DNA of 64,000 nt from NCBI RefSeq assembly GCF_001010805.1, contig NZ_CP011477.1, forward strand, positions 1,007,001-1,071,000, in the 5' to 3' direction. Numbering within the stretch: position 1 is the stretch's first letter; each line of letters opens with the position of its first letter. A program made the position numbers and the translations under genes. The notes beneath the pieces were generated by a model, which did no database searches, was not told where the DNA came from, and saw only the letters and a list, made by a program, of their open reading frames with translations. The DNA comes from Spongiibacter sp. IMCC21906 (GTDB lineage: Bacteria; Pseudomonadota; Gammaproteobacteria; Pseudomonadales; Spongiibacteraceae). Shown here piece after piece: positions 17,191-25,832 of this stretch.

Positions 17191-17859
17191 ATGCGTACGG
17201 TTATCACGACTAACAATCATGGCCAGTCACTTGGCCGCAAGGGAATGCAGACACGGACGCGCCTTATGGACGCTGCCCGCAAGCTATTGAAATCTGGCTC
17301 TCTGGTTGAGCTGACAGCTGTTTCTATTGCCAAGAAAGCCAAGTCATCGTCAGCAACCTTCTATCTTTACTTTTCGGATGTGCGTGACATTTTGCTTGCG
17401 CTTACCGAAGAAGCAGAATCGGATATGCAGGCTGTGCATGGCATATTGGATGAACCTTGGGACCCCAAAGTACTGGATGTCGATCATTCCCGTCGAGTGG
17501 TGCAGGCCTTTGTGTCGGTGTGGGATAAGCATCGGGAGGTGCTACGTTACAGAAACCTTGAGGCAGATCGGGGTGATCCAGTATTTGAAAATATACGCTT
17601 GAGAACATCGGTTAGGATCGTGAATCGCTTTGCAGAACATATTTTGGCTTCTTATCAAGAAGGTAGCGGTGGCGATAAGAAAACAGCTCAGGCCGACGCC
17701 TCAGTATTAGTCGCTGCTATGGAGCGCTTGGCGGCAACTGACCCTAAAACGGTAGAGCAAGGTGTGGGTGCGCAAGCAATGTGGGATGCCATGACGCGAG
17801 TTATTGCCCAGACATTGAGTTTCCCGGCGTCACCAGCTGAATTTGACCAGCCTCGCTGA
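17191..17859 (+). CDS. TetR-family transcriptional regulator
   Basis: A 222-residue TetR regulator. The N-terminal helix-turn-helix domain (about residues 18-70) reads GMQTRTRLMDAARKLL, then LVELTAVSIAKKAKSSSATFYLYFSDVRDILLAL, with the usual F-Y-x-Y-F turn. The C-terminal ligand-binding domain is not assignable to a ligand class by eye. It is divergent from the Rieske operon and shares a gap containing operator site A, so it is the best candidate for the regulator that binds the repeated 19-bp dyad. A strong hairpin follows it. Confidence 0.85.
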   Translation: MRTVITTNNHGQSLGRKGMQTRTRLMDAARKLLKSGSLVELTAVSIAKKAKSSSATFYLYFSDVRDILLALTEEAESDMQAVHGILDEPWDPKVLDVDHSRRVVQAFVSVWDKHREVLRYRNLEADRGDPVFENIRLRTSVRIVNRFAEHILASYQEGSGGDKKTAQADASVLVAAMERLAATDPKTVEQGVGAQAMWDAMTRVIAQTLSFPASPAEFDQPR

Positions 17860-17938
17860 GCCCATTTAAAAAATAGTTGATTTTGGATTTGATGATCAGT
17901 TTTACAATGAGTTTAGCTTTGTTGTGATACAAATACTT

Positions 17939-17970
17939 AACGTGCCGGGTCAACGCCCGGCACGTTTGGT
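17939..17970. terminator. Bidirectional terminator hairpin
   Basis: AACGTGCCGGG (17939-17949) and CCCGGCACGTT (17956-17966) form a perfect 11-bp stem with a six-base loop, followed by TGGTTTT on the plus strand. It separates the convergent TetR and acyl-CoA ligase genes. Confidence 0.8.
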
Positions 17971-17971
17971 T

Positions 17972-19603
17972 TTAGCGCTTATTTAATTTAAATCCTGCTT
18001 TTTCTCTGTCCCAGGTGTTTGCTGTTACACCCTCATCGCGTAGTTTGTATTTAAGTATACGGCCCACGGGGCTGCGGGGCATCTCGGCACTGCTGCGGAA
18101 CTCGAAGTAGCGCGGCACCGCAAAATAGGGCAGCTGTTCAGCTGACCAGGCGCACAATTCTTCTTCGCTGAGATTGCTGCCTTCTTTCACGGTAAGCGTG
18201 ACTTTAAGGTCGTCTTCGGTCAGCTCCGATAAGACCGCATGGGCTGCAACGTCTTCGATATCAGGGTGGCGGCGGAAGGCTGATTCCACTTCGAAGCTGG
18301 AAATATTCTCGCCACGGCGACGCAGATAATCTTTCTTGCGATCGACAAAATAGAAGTAGCCATTTTCATCAAATTTGCCGATGTCGCCAGTGTGGAACCA
18401 CATGTCCTTCATCACCTTTAAGGTGTCTTCAGGGCGTTTCCAGTAGCCTTGAAACATCACATTGGGGCGTAGTGGGCGCACAATCACTTCACCAGATTCT
18501 CCCTCGGGCACTTCAATGCCATTGTCATCAATGATACGAACATCAAAGCTGTCGTTGCGCATGCCTGAACAGTCTCCAGGCACTTTAATGCCCAGTGGCA
18601 CCGAGGTAACTAGTGAGCATTCGGTGAGACCAAAGCCAGGGCAGGCAGTATGTTTTGCGCCAAAGCGTTGTTTCCAGGCTTGTTGCAATTTGTCAGGGAA
18701 GGGGGCGCCGCCAACGATAGAGATTTGCCCAAAGCAGCGTTTTTCTGCTTCGTTCTCGGGGGCGCCAAGCAGCATGGGAAACATGGAGCCAAGCAGAGTG
18801 GTGTAATTGGCGCCGGTACGCTCAATTTCGGGCCAGAAGTTAGAAACGGAAAAACGCGGATAAATGGCGATACGGCCACCGTGCATCAATTCGCAAATGA
18901 CGTTGCTTACTGCATTGAAGTGAAACAGTGGTAAGGCAGTCCAGCTTACTGTGTCGGCACTGCGCCCGGTACCTTCACATACGATGCGGGCCAGGTTGCA
19001 GGCGTAATTATGGCTCACCATGCAACCCTTTGAAGGGCCGGTGGTACCGCCGGTGTAAATGAGCATGGCTAAATCTGATGGTGCTACCTCGACTTGTGGG
19101 TCGCTGCAATCATCAGCCAGTAGTTGCTCCCAGCTCATGACTTGGCCAGTAAAGCTAGCGGCGGGCGCTTCGCCTCGATGCACCAGGGTTTTAACGCTGG
19201 GCAATTCTGTGGCAATGGCCATAACACGGTCGGCATAATCGCTCTCGGCAATAACAACGCTCGCATCGCTGTCGCCAAGTTGATGCCGCAAAAATTCACC
19301 TTTATAGGCGGTGTTAATGGGCACCGAGATGGCGCCAAGTTTGTTGATGGCTAGCCAGATAAAGACAGCATCTTCGCTATTGTCCAGTAGGGTGGCAACG
19401 GTTTGCCCCTTTTCAATCCCCAGTGCTTTCAAACCATTGGCTAGTCGGCAGGCTTGTTTGTCGAGATCGGAGACACTGAATTTCTTACCCAAAAAATCTA
19501 AAAACTCTCTCTCAGGGTTGGCTTCAAGCGCCCGCTGAAGCACGGCGTTAATCGTATCCTGCTGCTCACTTCCCCATCGTGTGATTGACGTTTCATTTGT
19601 CAT
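17972..19603 (-). CDS. Acyl-CoA ligase (AMP-forming)
   Basis: A 543-residue ANL-superfamily CoA ligase that activates a carboxylic acid through an acyl-adenylate. The P-loop-like LIYTGGTTGPSKGCMVSH (about residues 166-183), the GFGLTECS motif, the FHTGDIG and DRKKDYLRRRGENISS hinge, and the C-terminal catalytic Lys in PVGRILKYKL are present. The start is set at ATG 19603 (MTNETSITRW); the open frame further upstream reads through the operator. Its promoter (site B) is nearly identical to that of the thiolase gene at 61954, so the first and a late pathway step are probably co-induced. Confidence 0.9.
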   Translation of the reverse strand: MTNETSITRWGSEQQDTINAVLQRALEANPEREFLDFLGKKFSVSDLDKQACRLANGLKALGIEKGQTVATLLDNSEDAVFIWLAINKLGAISVPINTAYKGEFLRHQLGDSDASVVIAESDYADRVMAIATELPSVKTLVHRGEAPAASFTGQVMSWEQLLADDCSDPQVEVAPSDLAMLIYTGGTTGPSKGCMVSHNYACNLARIVCEGTGRSADTVSWTALPLFHFNAVSNVICELMHGGRIAIYPRFSVSNFWPEIERTGANYTTLLGSMFPMLLGAPENEAEKRCFGQISIVGGAPFPDKLQQAWKQRFGAKHTACPGFGLTECSLVTSVPLGIKVPGDCSGMRNDSFDVRIIDDNGIEVPEGESGEVIVRPLRPNVMFQGYWKRPEDTLKVMKDMWFHTGDIGKFDENGYFYFVDRKKDYLRRRGENISSFEVESAFRRHPDIEDVAAHAVLSELTEDDLKVTLTVKEGSNLSEEELCAWSAEQLPYFAVPRYFEFRSSAEMPRSPVGRILKYKLRDEGVTANTWDREKAGFKLNKR

Positions 19604-19642
19604 TGTCTGGCTTCCCGCAGTTGACGTTGTTATTGAACACGC

Positions 19643-19674
19643 ATAAACTAACACATAGTCATTTATTGGTGCAA
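19643..19674 (-). promoter_or_regulatory. Promoter with island operator, site B
   Basis: Operator AACTAAC-ACATA-GTCATTT at 19646-19664. Read toward the CoA ligase, TTGCAC (complement of 19669-19674) and TAGTTT (complement of 19645-19650) are 18 bases apart and could be -35 and -10 boxes, with the operator over the spacer. The region is almost the same as site C. Confidence 0.65.
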
Positions 19675-19873
19675 ATATCACGGTGCTTGTTTGGGTTTGT
19701 TAATAAATTAATATCAGCCTAACTGAATAGAAAACAGTAGTTGAGTATTGAAATTATGATTTATTACGACTCTAGCTCCAGTTTTTTCGCGGTTTTGGCG
19801 ACATAAAGTTGCTAAATTTAGTTTAAAAAGCAAGGCGTTAAATAGCGGTTTTGCTCGGTGTGGAGAGGGTCCC

Positions 19874-20242
19874 ATGGCTGAAATTCGTCCCGATATTGAA
19901 TACCTCAATTTTCTGAATGAGGGTAAGTTTTGTATTCAGCGTAGCAGCGGTAGTGGCAAATACGTGTTTTACCCCCGAACGATTGCTCCCGGCAGCGGCC
20001 TTGATGATCTGGAGTGGGTCGAAGCGGATGGTCGCGGCATTGTCTATTCAACAACGACTGTTCGCGCTCGTCCACCCAAGAGTGATTACAACGTGAGTTT
20101 GATTGAGCTGCGGGAAGGGCCCCGGATGATGAGCCGGGTTGAGGGTATTGCGCCAGAAGACATCTGTATCGGCATGACGGTAAAGGCACGCATTTTAAGC
20201 GAAGGTGATGAGCCGCCTTATATCGTATTTGATCCGGCCTGA
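19874..20242 (+). CDS. DUF35 OB-fold protein with degenerate zinc ribbon
   Basis: A 122-residue DUF35/OB-fold protein, the class that partners thiolase-fold Ltp2-like aldolases and MaoC proteins in steroid side-chain degradation (for example ChsH2). The OB domain is intact (LEWVEADGRGIVYSTTTVRA to GMTVKARI). The N-terminal rubredoxin-like ribbon keeps its framework, FCIQRSSGSGKYVFYPR and IAPGSG, but the four zinc-binding Cys positions are Ser, Ser, Ala and Ser. The start ATG 19874 has GAGAGGG upstream. It leads the seven-gene run to 26879, and could pair with the Ltp2-like protein at 54273, which has no adjacent DUF35 gene. That pairing is inference. Confidence 0.8.
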   Translation: MAEIRPDIEYLNFLNEGKFCIQRSSGSGKYVFYPRTIAPGSGLDDLEWVEADGRGIVYSTTTVRARPPKSDYNVSLIELREGPRMMSRVEGIAPEDICIGMTVKARILSEGDEPPYIVFDPA

Positions 20243-20310
20243 GCCGGTTGGCAATTTATAAGGTGCGCCAGCGGGCACACATAATCTATGTATGAGTAAT
20301 GGAGACGAAC

Positions 20311-21084
20311 ATGAATAACCCAATGTCGATGGAAGGCCGCGTCATTATGGTCACAGGTGCAGGTCAGGGAATCGGCCTGGCATTAAGCCGTCAGCTGCTG
20401 GACCTGGGTGCCAAGGTGGTTGGTGTGGATATGAATGCCGACACTTTAAACACGGTGGCCAGCGACTTGGGGGAGGGGTTTCTTCCTCTGCCGGGCAGTG
20501 TTACCGATGTAAATTTTGCGGCAGAAGCCGTAGCCCGCAGTGTTGACCATTTTGGCGCTTTGGATGGGCTGATCAATAATGCCGGGATCACTCGTCCAGC
20601 GATGATCAATAAAATGTCGATTGATGAATGGCAGTCGGTTATTGACGTGAACTTGAGTGGTTCTGTGTATTTTATGCAGGCGGTCGGTCGGCATATGTTG
20701 GCAGAAGCGAAAGCGGGAAATAAAGCCCCCGGTGCTATCGTCAATATCGCTTCTGATGCAGGTCGTCGTGGCAGCATGGGGCAAATCAACTATGCCTCTG
20801 CTAAAGCGGGTATCTTTGGCGCAACCATGACCGCGGCGCGGGAATGGGCCAAATTTGGTATTCGCTGCAATGCGGTGTGCTTCGGTGTGGTTGCTACGGC
20901 AATGACTGAAACCGTGCGTAACGATGAGCGTTTTGCCGACAATTATTTGGCTCAAATCCCCTTGGGTCGTTGGTCCTCACCAGAAGAAGTAGCCAAGCCG
21001 GTATGCTTTTTATTGTCTGATGCGGCTTCTTATATTACCGGTCAAATTTTGTCCGTTAATGGTGGTTACACCATTGCAATGTAA
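20311..21084 (+). CDS. Short-chain dehydrogenase/reductase
   Basis: A 257-residue classical SDR. Cofactor motif TGAGQGIGLAL (about residues 15-25), structural NNAG near residue 90, and catalytic Ser-Tyr-Lys with NIASDAGRRGSMGQINYASAKAG (about residues 147-169). An Asp after the second strand (VGVDMNAD) suggests NAD(H). Probably oxidises a hydroxyacyl-CoA or ring hydroxyl in the pathway, a FabG/HSD-like role. The start ATG 20311 follows a GGAG eleven bases upstream; the ATG at 20299 overlaps that ribosome site. The 3' end is ten bases from the next gene. Confidence 0.9.
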   Translation: MNNPMSMEGRVIMVTGAGQGIGLALSRQLLDLGAKVVGVDMNADTLNTVASDLGEGFLPLPGSVTDVNFAAEAVARSVDHFGALDGLINNAGITRPAMINKMSIDEWQSVIDVNLSGSVYFMQAVGRHMLAEAKAGNKAPGAIVNIASDAGRRGSMGQINYASAKAGIFGATMTAAREWAKFGIRCNAVCFGVVATAMTETVRNDERFADNYLAQIPLGRWSSPEEVAKPVCFLLSDAASYITGQILSVNGGYTIAM

Positions 21085-21094
21085 GGTGAGTGAG

Positions 21095-22165
21095 ATGCAG
21101 GAAATGGACGAGTTTATCGCCATGTTGCGCGATAGTGCTGAGGGTTTTTTGGCTGATTTTCAAGCTTCCCCCAACGCCAAAACTGAAATCGCAGTGCCGC
21201 GCCCCCTTGATCGTGAGCTGTGGGCGGTAATGGCTGAGTTGGGTTGGCTGGGCTTGCTGCTACCCGAGTCGCAGGGTGGTTTGGCGTTGCCGCTTGCCGC
21301 TGCAGCGGAATTGGCAGAAGTGATGGGGCGCTATCGTTTCCCTGTGCCGTATATCGAAGCGGCGATTATGCCTGGGCAGATATTGTCGGTTGCGGGCAAT
21401 GACCGTCTGGCAGCAGAGCTGGCCAGCGGTGATCAGCTGTTTTGTTTGGCATGGCAGGATCGTCCTGGCAGTGATAACGCTTTTGGTATGTGTACGCTCA
21501 GTGAGGGGGGGGTTAGCGGCAGTAAAAGTTTTGTTGCGGCGGTAGAGCCGGGCAGTCAAATATTGGTCTCGGTTAACACTCAAGACGGTCCCGGAATTGT
21601 TCTGGTCGACAGCGATGCTGCGGGTATTGCAGTGCAGCGTAGTGCGACCGCCTCGGGGAGTTTCTGCCAGTTAAGTTTTGACAAGGTGACTTGCACGCCG
21701 CTACTGACTGGCCTATTGGCAGAGCAGGCTTTGGCATCTGCCTTGACGGCAGGACGCTTATTGGCCAGTGCTTTTCTCACCGGTTTGTCCCGGGCTTGTT
21801 TGCGCGACACTGTGGACTATTTGAATCAACGTCAGCAATTCGGTCGCAAACTGTCGAGTTTTCAGAGCGTGTCCCATCGCTGTGTAGACATGCACATTCA
21901 TATTGAATTGGCCGAAGCCGTATGGCGGGTCGCTGCAGAGTCAGAGGATCTGGCAACGTTGAGCGCAGCCAAAGCTCGGGCCAGCGATGTGGCTCAGAAT
22001 GTGGGACGTCAGGCTGTGCAGCTGCACGGTGCTATGGGCTTTACCGAAGAGTGCGCGGTGGGTGAATACCTGCGCCTGGCCTTGCAGTATGGCAATTGGC
22101 TTGGCAGTGCCAAAACCCTGCGTCGGACTTTTCAATCTACCCGCAAAGGGGAGGCGCTGGCATGA
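21095..22165 (+). CDS. Acyl-CoA dehydrogenase, small (non-canonical) subunit
   Basis: A 356-residue acyl-CoA dehydrogenase-fold protein of the short kind that pairs with a full-length partner to form alpha2beta2 dehydrogenases in steroid catabolism (ChsE/Scd type). It has the N-terminal helical domain (ELGWLGLLLPESQGGLALPL), the FAD-contacting arginine segment in NQRQQFGRKLSSFQSVSHR (about residues 249-267) and QLHGAMGFTEE near the end, but lacks the middle-domain SEP-GSD substrate motif of its partner. Start ATG 21095. Overlaps the next gene by four bases, so stoichiometric expression with the large subunit is expected. Confidence 0.85.
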   Translation: MQEMDEFIAMLRDSAEGFLADFQASPNAKTEIAVPRPLDRELWAVMAELGWLGLLLPESQGGLALPLAAAAELAEVMGRYRFPVPYIEAAIMPGQILSVAGNDRLAAELASGDQLFCLAWQDRPGSDNAFGMCTLSEGGVSGSKSFVAAVEPGSQILVSVNTQDGPGIVLVDSDAAGIAVQRSATASGSFCQLSFDKVTCTPLLTGLLAEQALASALTAGRLLASAFLTGLSRACLRDTVDYLNQRQQFGRKLSSFQSVSHRCVDMHIHIELAEAVWRVAAESEDLATLSAAKARASDVAQNVGRQAVQLHGAMGFTEECAVGEYLRLALQYGNWLGSAKTLRRTFQSTRKGEALA

Positions 22166-23358
22166 GCGACTTAAGTACAAATGAAGCCACAATAAATCGC
22201 GATGACATGAGCGATGAAGATTTTCGGGCAGAATTCCGCGCCTTTTTGGCGACATATTATCCCGCTGAGCTGAAACAGGATTTCCATCGTCCCTTCCGTC
22301 GGTTGCGAGGTGACCCCGCCAATGACTGGCAGCGCACCTTGCAGAAACACGGCTGGCGGGCACCGGCATGGCCCCGTGAGAGTGGTGGCATGGGGTTGTC
22401 ATTTCGCAAGCAGCTCATTTACCACGAAGAGCTGGAGCATGCGGGAGTGGCGCGCATTATCGATCTGGGTGAAACCCAGCTTGGTCCCACCATTATTAAA
22501 ATGGGTAGCCCAGAGCAATGCGAGCATTACCTGCCTCGTATTCTCAATTGCGAACATGTGTGGTGCCAGGGTTATTCCGAACCCAATGCCGGTTCAGATC
22601 TAGCGAGTCTGCGCACCAGCGCGGTACTGGATGGTGATGACTTTGTGGTGAATGGCCAAAAAATCTGGACCACTCACGCCAATGATTCCACGCATATTTT
22701 TACGCTGGTACGCACCGGAAAATATGAAAAGAAACAGCAGGGCATCAGCTTTTTGCTGATCGATCTTGACGCCCCTGGCATCTCGATTCGCCCCATTATT
22801 AATTTGGCGGGTGAAGATGAGTTCTGCGAAGTGTTTTTCGAAAATGTGCGGGTACCCAAAGCGAATCTGGTAGGCGAGTTGGATCAAGGTTGGGCGGTTG
22901 CCAAAGCACTACTCGGTTACGAGCGAGTGTGGATTGGCAGCCCTGCGCTGGCGGGTAAGGCGCTTGCCCTCGGCGAGCATCTTGTTGAGCAATTGGGGCT
23001 GGAAGATGACCGCGGGGTAATGGACGAGTTAGCGCAACTACAAGCGGATCTCCACGACTATCGCCTGCTTTACTCTCGTATTTGCGACGCCATTGCCGAC
23101 AGTGGCAAAGCGCCGGGACCAGAAGTGTCGATGCTCAAAGTGTATGCCTCGGAATTACTGCATCGTTTGACGGAATTTAATGTGGAGATCAGCGGCGAGT
23201 ACGGCGCGGTGGTTGGCGATGTCACGGTGCAAAATTCCGCCACCGAAACCGATTTGTACTGGCAGCTGATGATGGCGCGTCCGGTTACGATTTTTGCCGG
23301 TGCCAATGAAATACAGCGGGATATTCTCGCTAAAACTGTTCTGGGCCTGCAGGCCTGA
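22162..23358 (+). CDS. Acyl-CoA dehydrogenase, large subunit
   Basis: A 398-residue acyl-CoA dehydrogenase with the middle-domain motif GYSEPNAGSDLASLRTSA (about residues 138-155), NGQKIWTTHAN, and the C-terminal FAGANEIQRDILAKTVLGL. Start ATG 22162 overlaps the stop of the small subunit (ATGA), fixing it. It most likely forms a heterotetramer with the 21095 product and introduces a double bond next to a CoA thioester on a bulky substrate. Order is small then large, the same order as the halves of the fused enzymes at 33126 and 52021. Confidence 0.9.
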   Translation: MSDLSTNEATINRDDMSDEDFRAEFRAFLATYYPAELKQDFHRPFRRLRGDPANDWQRTLQKHGWRAPAWPRESGGMGLSFRKQLIYHEELEHAGVARIIDLGETQLGPTIIKMGSPEQCEHYLPRILNCEHVWCQGYSEPNAGSDLASLRTSAVLDGDDFVVNGQKIWTTHANDSTHIFTLVRTGKYEKKQQGISFLLIDLDAPGISIRPIINLAGEDEFCEVFFENVRVPKANLVGELDQGWAVAKALLGYERVWIGSPALAGKALALGEHLVEQLGLEDDRGVMDELAQLQADLHDYRLLYSRICDAIADSGKAPGPEVSMLKVYASELLHRLTEFNVEISGEYGAVVGDVTVQNSATETDLYWQLMMARPVTIFAGANEIQRDILAKTVLGLQA

Positions 23359-23400
23359 TCTGTATGCCGATCAGGTGATCGGCAGCAAAGGAGTATGACT

Positions 23401-24648
23401 ATGTTTAGTACAGGCGCACTTTCTAATACCGGCGCACTTGGCGGTATCCGCGTGCTTGATATGACTCGGGTTGTTGCTGGTCCTTATGCAGGGCAAATAT
23501 TGGGTGATCTTGGCGCCGAAGTCGTCAAAATCGAGCGCAAGGGTGAGGGGGATGATTGCCGCCGGGTTGGCCCTCCATGGATGGACAGTGAGCTTGGTCG
23601 TCAAGGCCAGGACTCGACCTACTATCAATCAGTGAATCGCAACAAAAGCTCAATTTCGGTGGATTTTGCCACTGAGGCTGGTGCCGATTTAATCCGTCAA
23701 CTAGCCGCTAACGCGGATGTACTGGTAGAGAATTATCGCAGCGGCACTCTGGCTCGTTACGGTCTGGGTTATGAAGATCTTAAAGCCATCAACCCCAAAT
23801 TGATTTACTGCTCTGTTACTGGTTTTGGACAGACCGGGCCCTATGCAGGGCGGTCGGGCTACGACTATCTGGTTCAAGCTATGGCGGGACTGATGTCGGT
23901 AACCGGTCATCACGATGGCGTTCCGGGTGATGGGCCAATGCGAGTCGGCGTGCCAATTGCGGATATTTGTGCCGGTTTATATGCTGCGATTTCAGTGTTG
24001 GCGGCGCTAAATTACCGCAACGTCAGTGGTGAGGGTCAATATATTGATGTATCGCTATTCGACTCTCAATTATCTGCCATGCTTAATACGTTCTCGGGCT
24101 GGTTCAATGGTGGCACCGCCTTGGGACGCACCGGTAATGATCACCCCAGCGCGGCACCCTACGGCGTGTTCAAAGTGGATGATGGGTATATTTTGATTGC
24201 GACCTTTAACGACCGCGAGTTTGTTCGTTTGGCTGGTGTGTTAGGTCATGCCGAATGGGGCAGTGATCCTCGCTTTTGCAGTATGGGTGCACGGGTAGCC
24301 AATCGGGAAGAGTTGAAAGCCCTTGTTACTGAAGCTTTAAAAGGTAAAACCAAAGTCGAGTGGGTCGAGATTCTTAACGCGGGTACTGTTTCCTGTGGCG
24401 GCATTAATGAAATGGCCGATATTGAAAAAGACCCGCAGGTGCTGGCGCGGGAATTAATTATCAACCAAGAGCACCCCACCAATGGCACTATTCGCAGCGC
24501 GGCAAGTCCCATGCGTTTTTCGGCATCGCCAGTCACCTATCGCCAAGCACCACCGTTACTGGGCGAACATAACGAACAGGTTCTGTCTTCTTGGCTGGGT
24601 TTTAATGATGAGCAAATCTCGGCCTTGCAAGAGCAGGGGGCTATATGA
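23401..24648 (+). CDS. CaiB/BaiF-type CoA transferase (family III)
   Basis: A 415-residue family III CoA transferase, which moves CoA between carboxylates via an aspartyl-CoA anhydride. Motifs: VLDMTRVVAGPYAGQILGDLGAEVVKIE near the N terminus, VLVENYRSGTL, SVTGFGQTGPYAGRSGYD, and PIADICAGLYA holding the likely catalytic Asp (about residue 183). AAAGGAG at 23387-23393 is best spaced for ATG 23401 rather than ATG 23395. It could transfer CoA from a released product to a fresh acid substrate, as BaiF does with bile acids, or act as an epimerase-type racemase. Overlaps the next gene by four bases. Confidence 0.9.
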   Translation: MFSTGALSNTGALGGIRVLDMTRVVAGPYAGQILGDLGAEVVKIERKGEGDDCRRVGPPWMDSELGRQGQDSTYYQSVNRNKSSISVDFATEAGADLIRQLAANADVLVENYRSGTLARYGLGYEDLKAINPKLIYCSVTGFGQTGPYAGRSGYDYLVQAMAGLMSVTGHHDGVPGDGPMRVGVPIADICAGLYAAISVLAALNYRNVSGEGQYIDVSLFDSQLSAMLNTFSGWFNGGTALGRTGNDHPSAAPYGVFKVDDGYILIATFNDREFVRLAGVLGHAEWGSDPRFCSMGARVANREELKALVTEALKGKTKVEWVEILNAGTVSCGGINEMADIEKDPQVLARELIINQEHPTNGTIRSAASPMRFSASPVTYRQAPPLLGEHNEQVLSSWLGFNDEQISALQEQGAI

Positions 24649-25799
24649 GCGCGGCATACCGCTTTACGCCTTATGAATTGCCGCCAGAAACAGTCGCCCT
24701 GCGCGCTGAGGTTAGAACCTTTGTACAAGAGGAAGCGAAACACTGGGATGGCTGGCAAATAGGTCACTCCTGGACCGGCTTCGATCGTGAGTTGAGTCGC
24801 AAGCTCGGTGAGCGTGGCTGGATTGGTATGACCTGGCCCAAGCAATACGGCGGTCACGAGCGCAGCGCCATGGAACGCTATGTGGTATTGGAAGAGCTGC
24901 TCGCAGCAGGCGCTCCAGTGGGCGCTCACTGGGTGGCAGACCGCCAGAGCGGGCCATTGATTTTGCGCTTGGGTAGTGAGGCGCAAAAGACTAAATACCT
25001 GCCAGCAATTTGTCGCGGCGAAGCGGCGTTTTGTATCGGCTTGTCAGAACCAGATGCCGGTTCTGATTTGGCCTCCTTGCGATCAAAAGCCGAGCGCGTT
25101 GACGGCGGTTGGCTTTTGAATGGTCGTAAAGTTTGGACGACCTACGCCCAAGACTGCGATGTGATGATCGGTTTATTCCGCACTGGATTTTCTGAGGAGC
25201 ACGGCAAGCACAGAGGCTTGTCGCAGTTTCTTATCGATTTAAAAACACCGGGCATTGAAATTAATCCGATCAAAGATTTGACCGGCGAATCCCATTTTAA
25301 TGAGATTGTTTTCGATAATGTCATGCTCGCCGAAGACGCTTTGATGGGCGTAGAAAACGGCGGCTGGGCGCAAGCCAATGCCGAGCTGGCCTTTGAACGC
25401 AGTGGTCCGGATCGGTATTTAAGTTCTTTTCCGCTATTGCCCATGGCGCTAGCCAAACTCGGTGAGTCCGTTAACGATCCGTCTATCGCTAGGGATATTG
25501 GCGCGATGGTGGCGGAGTTAACTGTGCTGCGGCAAATGTCTTTGTCGATTCAGAATCAGTTGGAAAATGGCGAAACACCACTGCAAGAAGCGGCGATTAC
25601 CAAACTATTGGGCACGGGATTGGAGCAGCGTATGCCGGGTTTAATTGCCGATATTGTTGAAGCGCAACCGCTTCGCCGTGCTGGCGATACCTTGTCTGAG
25701 GCGCTGGCCTACTTAATTCAGGTTGAGCCAAGCTTTTCCCTGCGCGGTGGCACCAATGAAATTATGAAAATGATTATTGCGCGTGGCATGGGCCTTTAA
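24645..25799 (+). CDS. Acyl-CoA dehydrogenase, large subunit
   Basis: A 384-residue acyl-CoA dehydrogenase with GLSEPDAGSDLASLRSKA (about residues 132-149), NGRKVWTTYAQ, HFNEIVFDNVML, and C-terminal RGGTNEIMKMIIARGMGL. ATG 24645 overlaps the CaiB-type gene stop. It is paired with the small subunit gene at 25833, here in large-then-small order, the reverse of the 21095/22162 pair. Probably acts on a different ring or chain intermediate. Confidence 0.9.
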   Translation: MSAAYRFTPYELPPETVALRAEVRTFVQEEAKHWDGWQIGHSWTGFDRELSRKLGERGWIGMTWPKQYGGHERSAMERYVVLEELLAAGAPVGAHWVADRQSGPLILRLGSEAQKTKYLPAICRGEAAFCIGLSEPDAGSDLASLRSKAERVDGGWLLNGRKVWTTYAQDCDVMIGLFRTGFSEEHGKHRGLSQFLIDLKTPGIEINPIKDLTGESHFNEIVFDNVMLAEDALMGVENGGWAQANAELAFERSGPDRYLSSFPLLPMALAKLGESVNDPSIARDIGAMVAELTVLRQMSLSIQNQLENGETPLQEAAITKLLGTGLEQRMPGLIADIVEAQPLRRAGDTLSEALAYLIQVEPSFSLRGGTNEIMKMIIARGMGL

Positions 25800-25832
25800 T
25801 TCGCTAGTTTAAAGAACAGGAAAAGTGCTGTT

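Noticed and set aside
19721-19742. Dyad AACTGAA...AGTAGTT as an operator for the DUF35 operon
   Set aside because: The spacing is eight rather than five bases, so it does not fit the 7-5-7 layout of the other sites.
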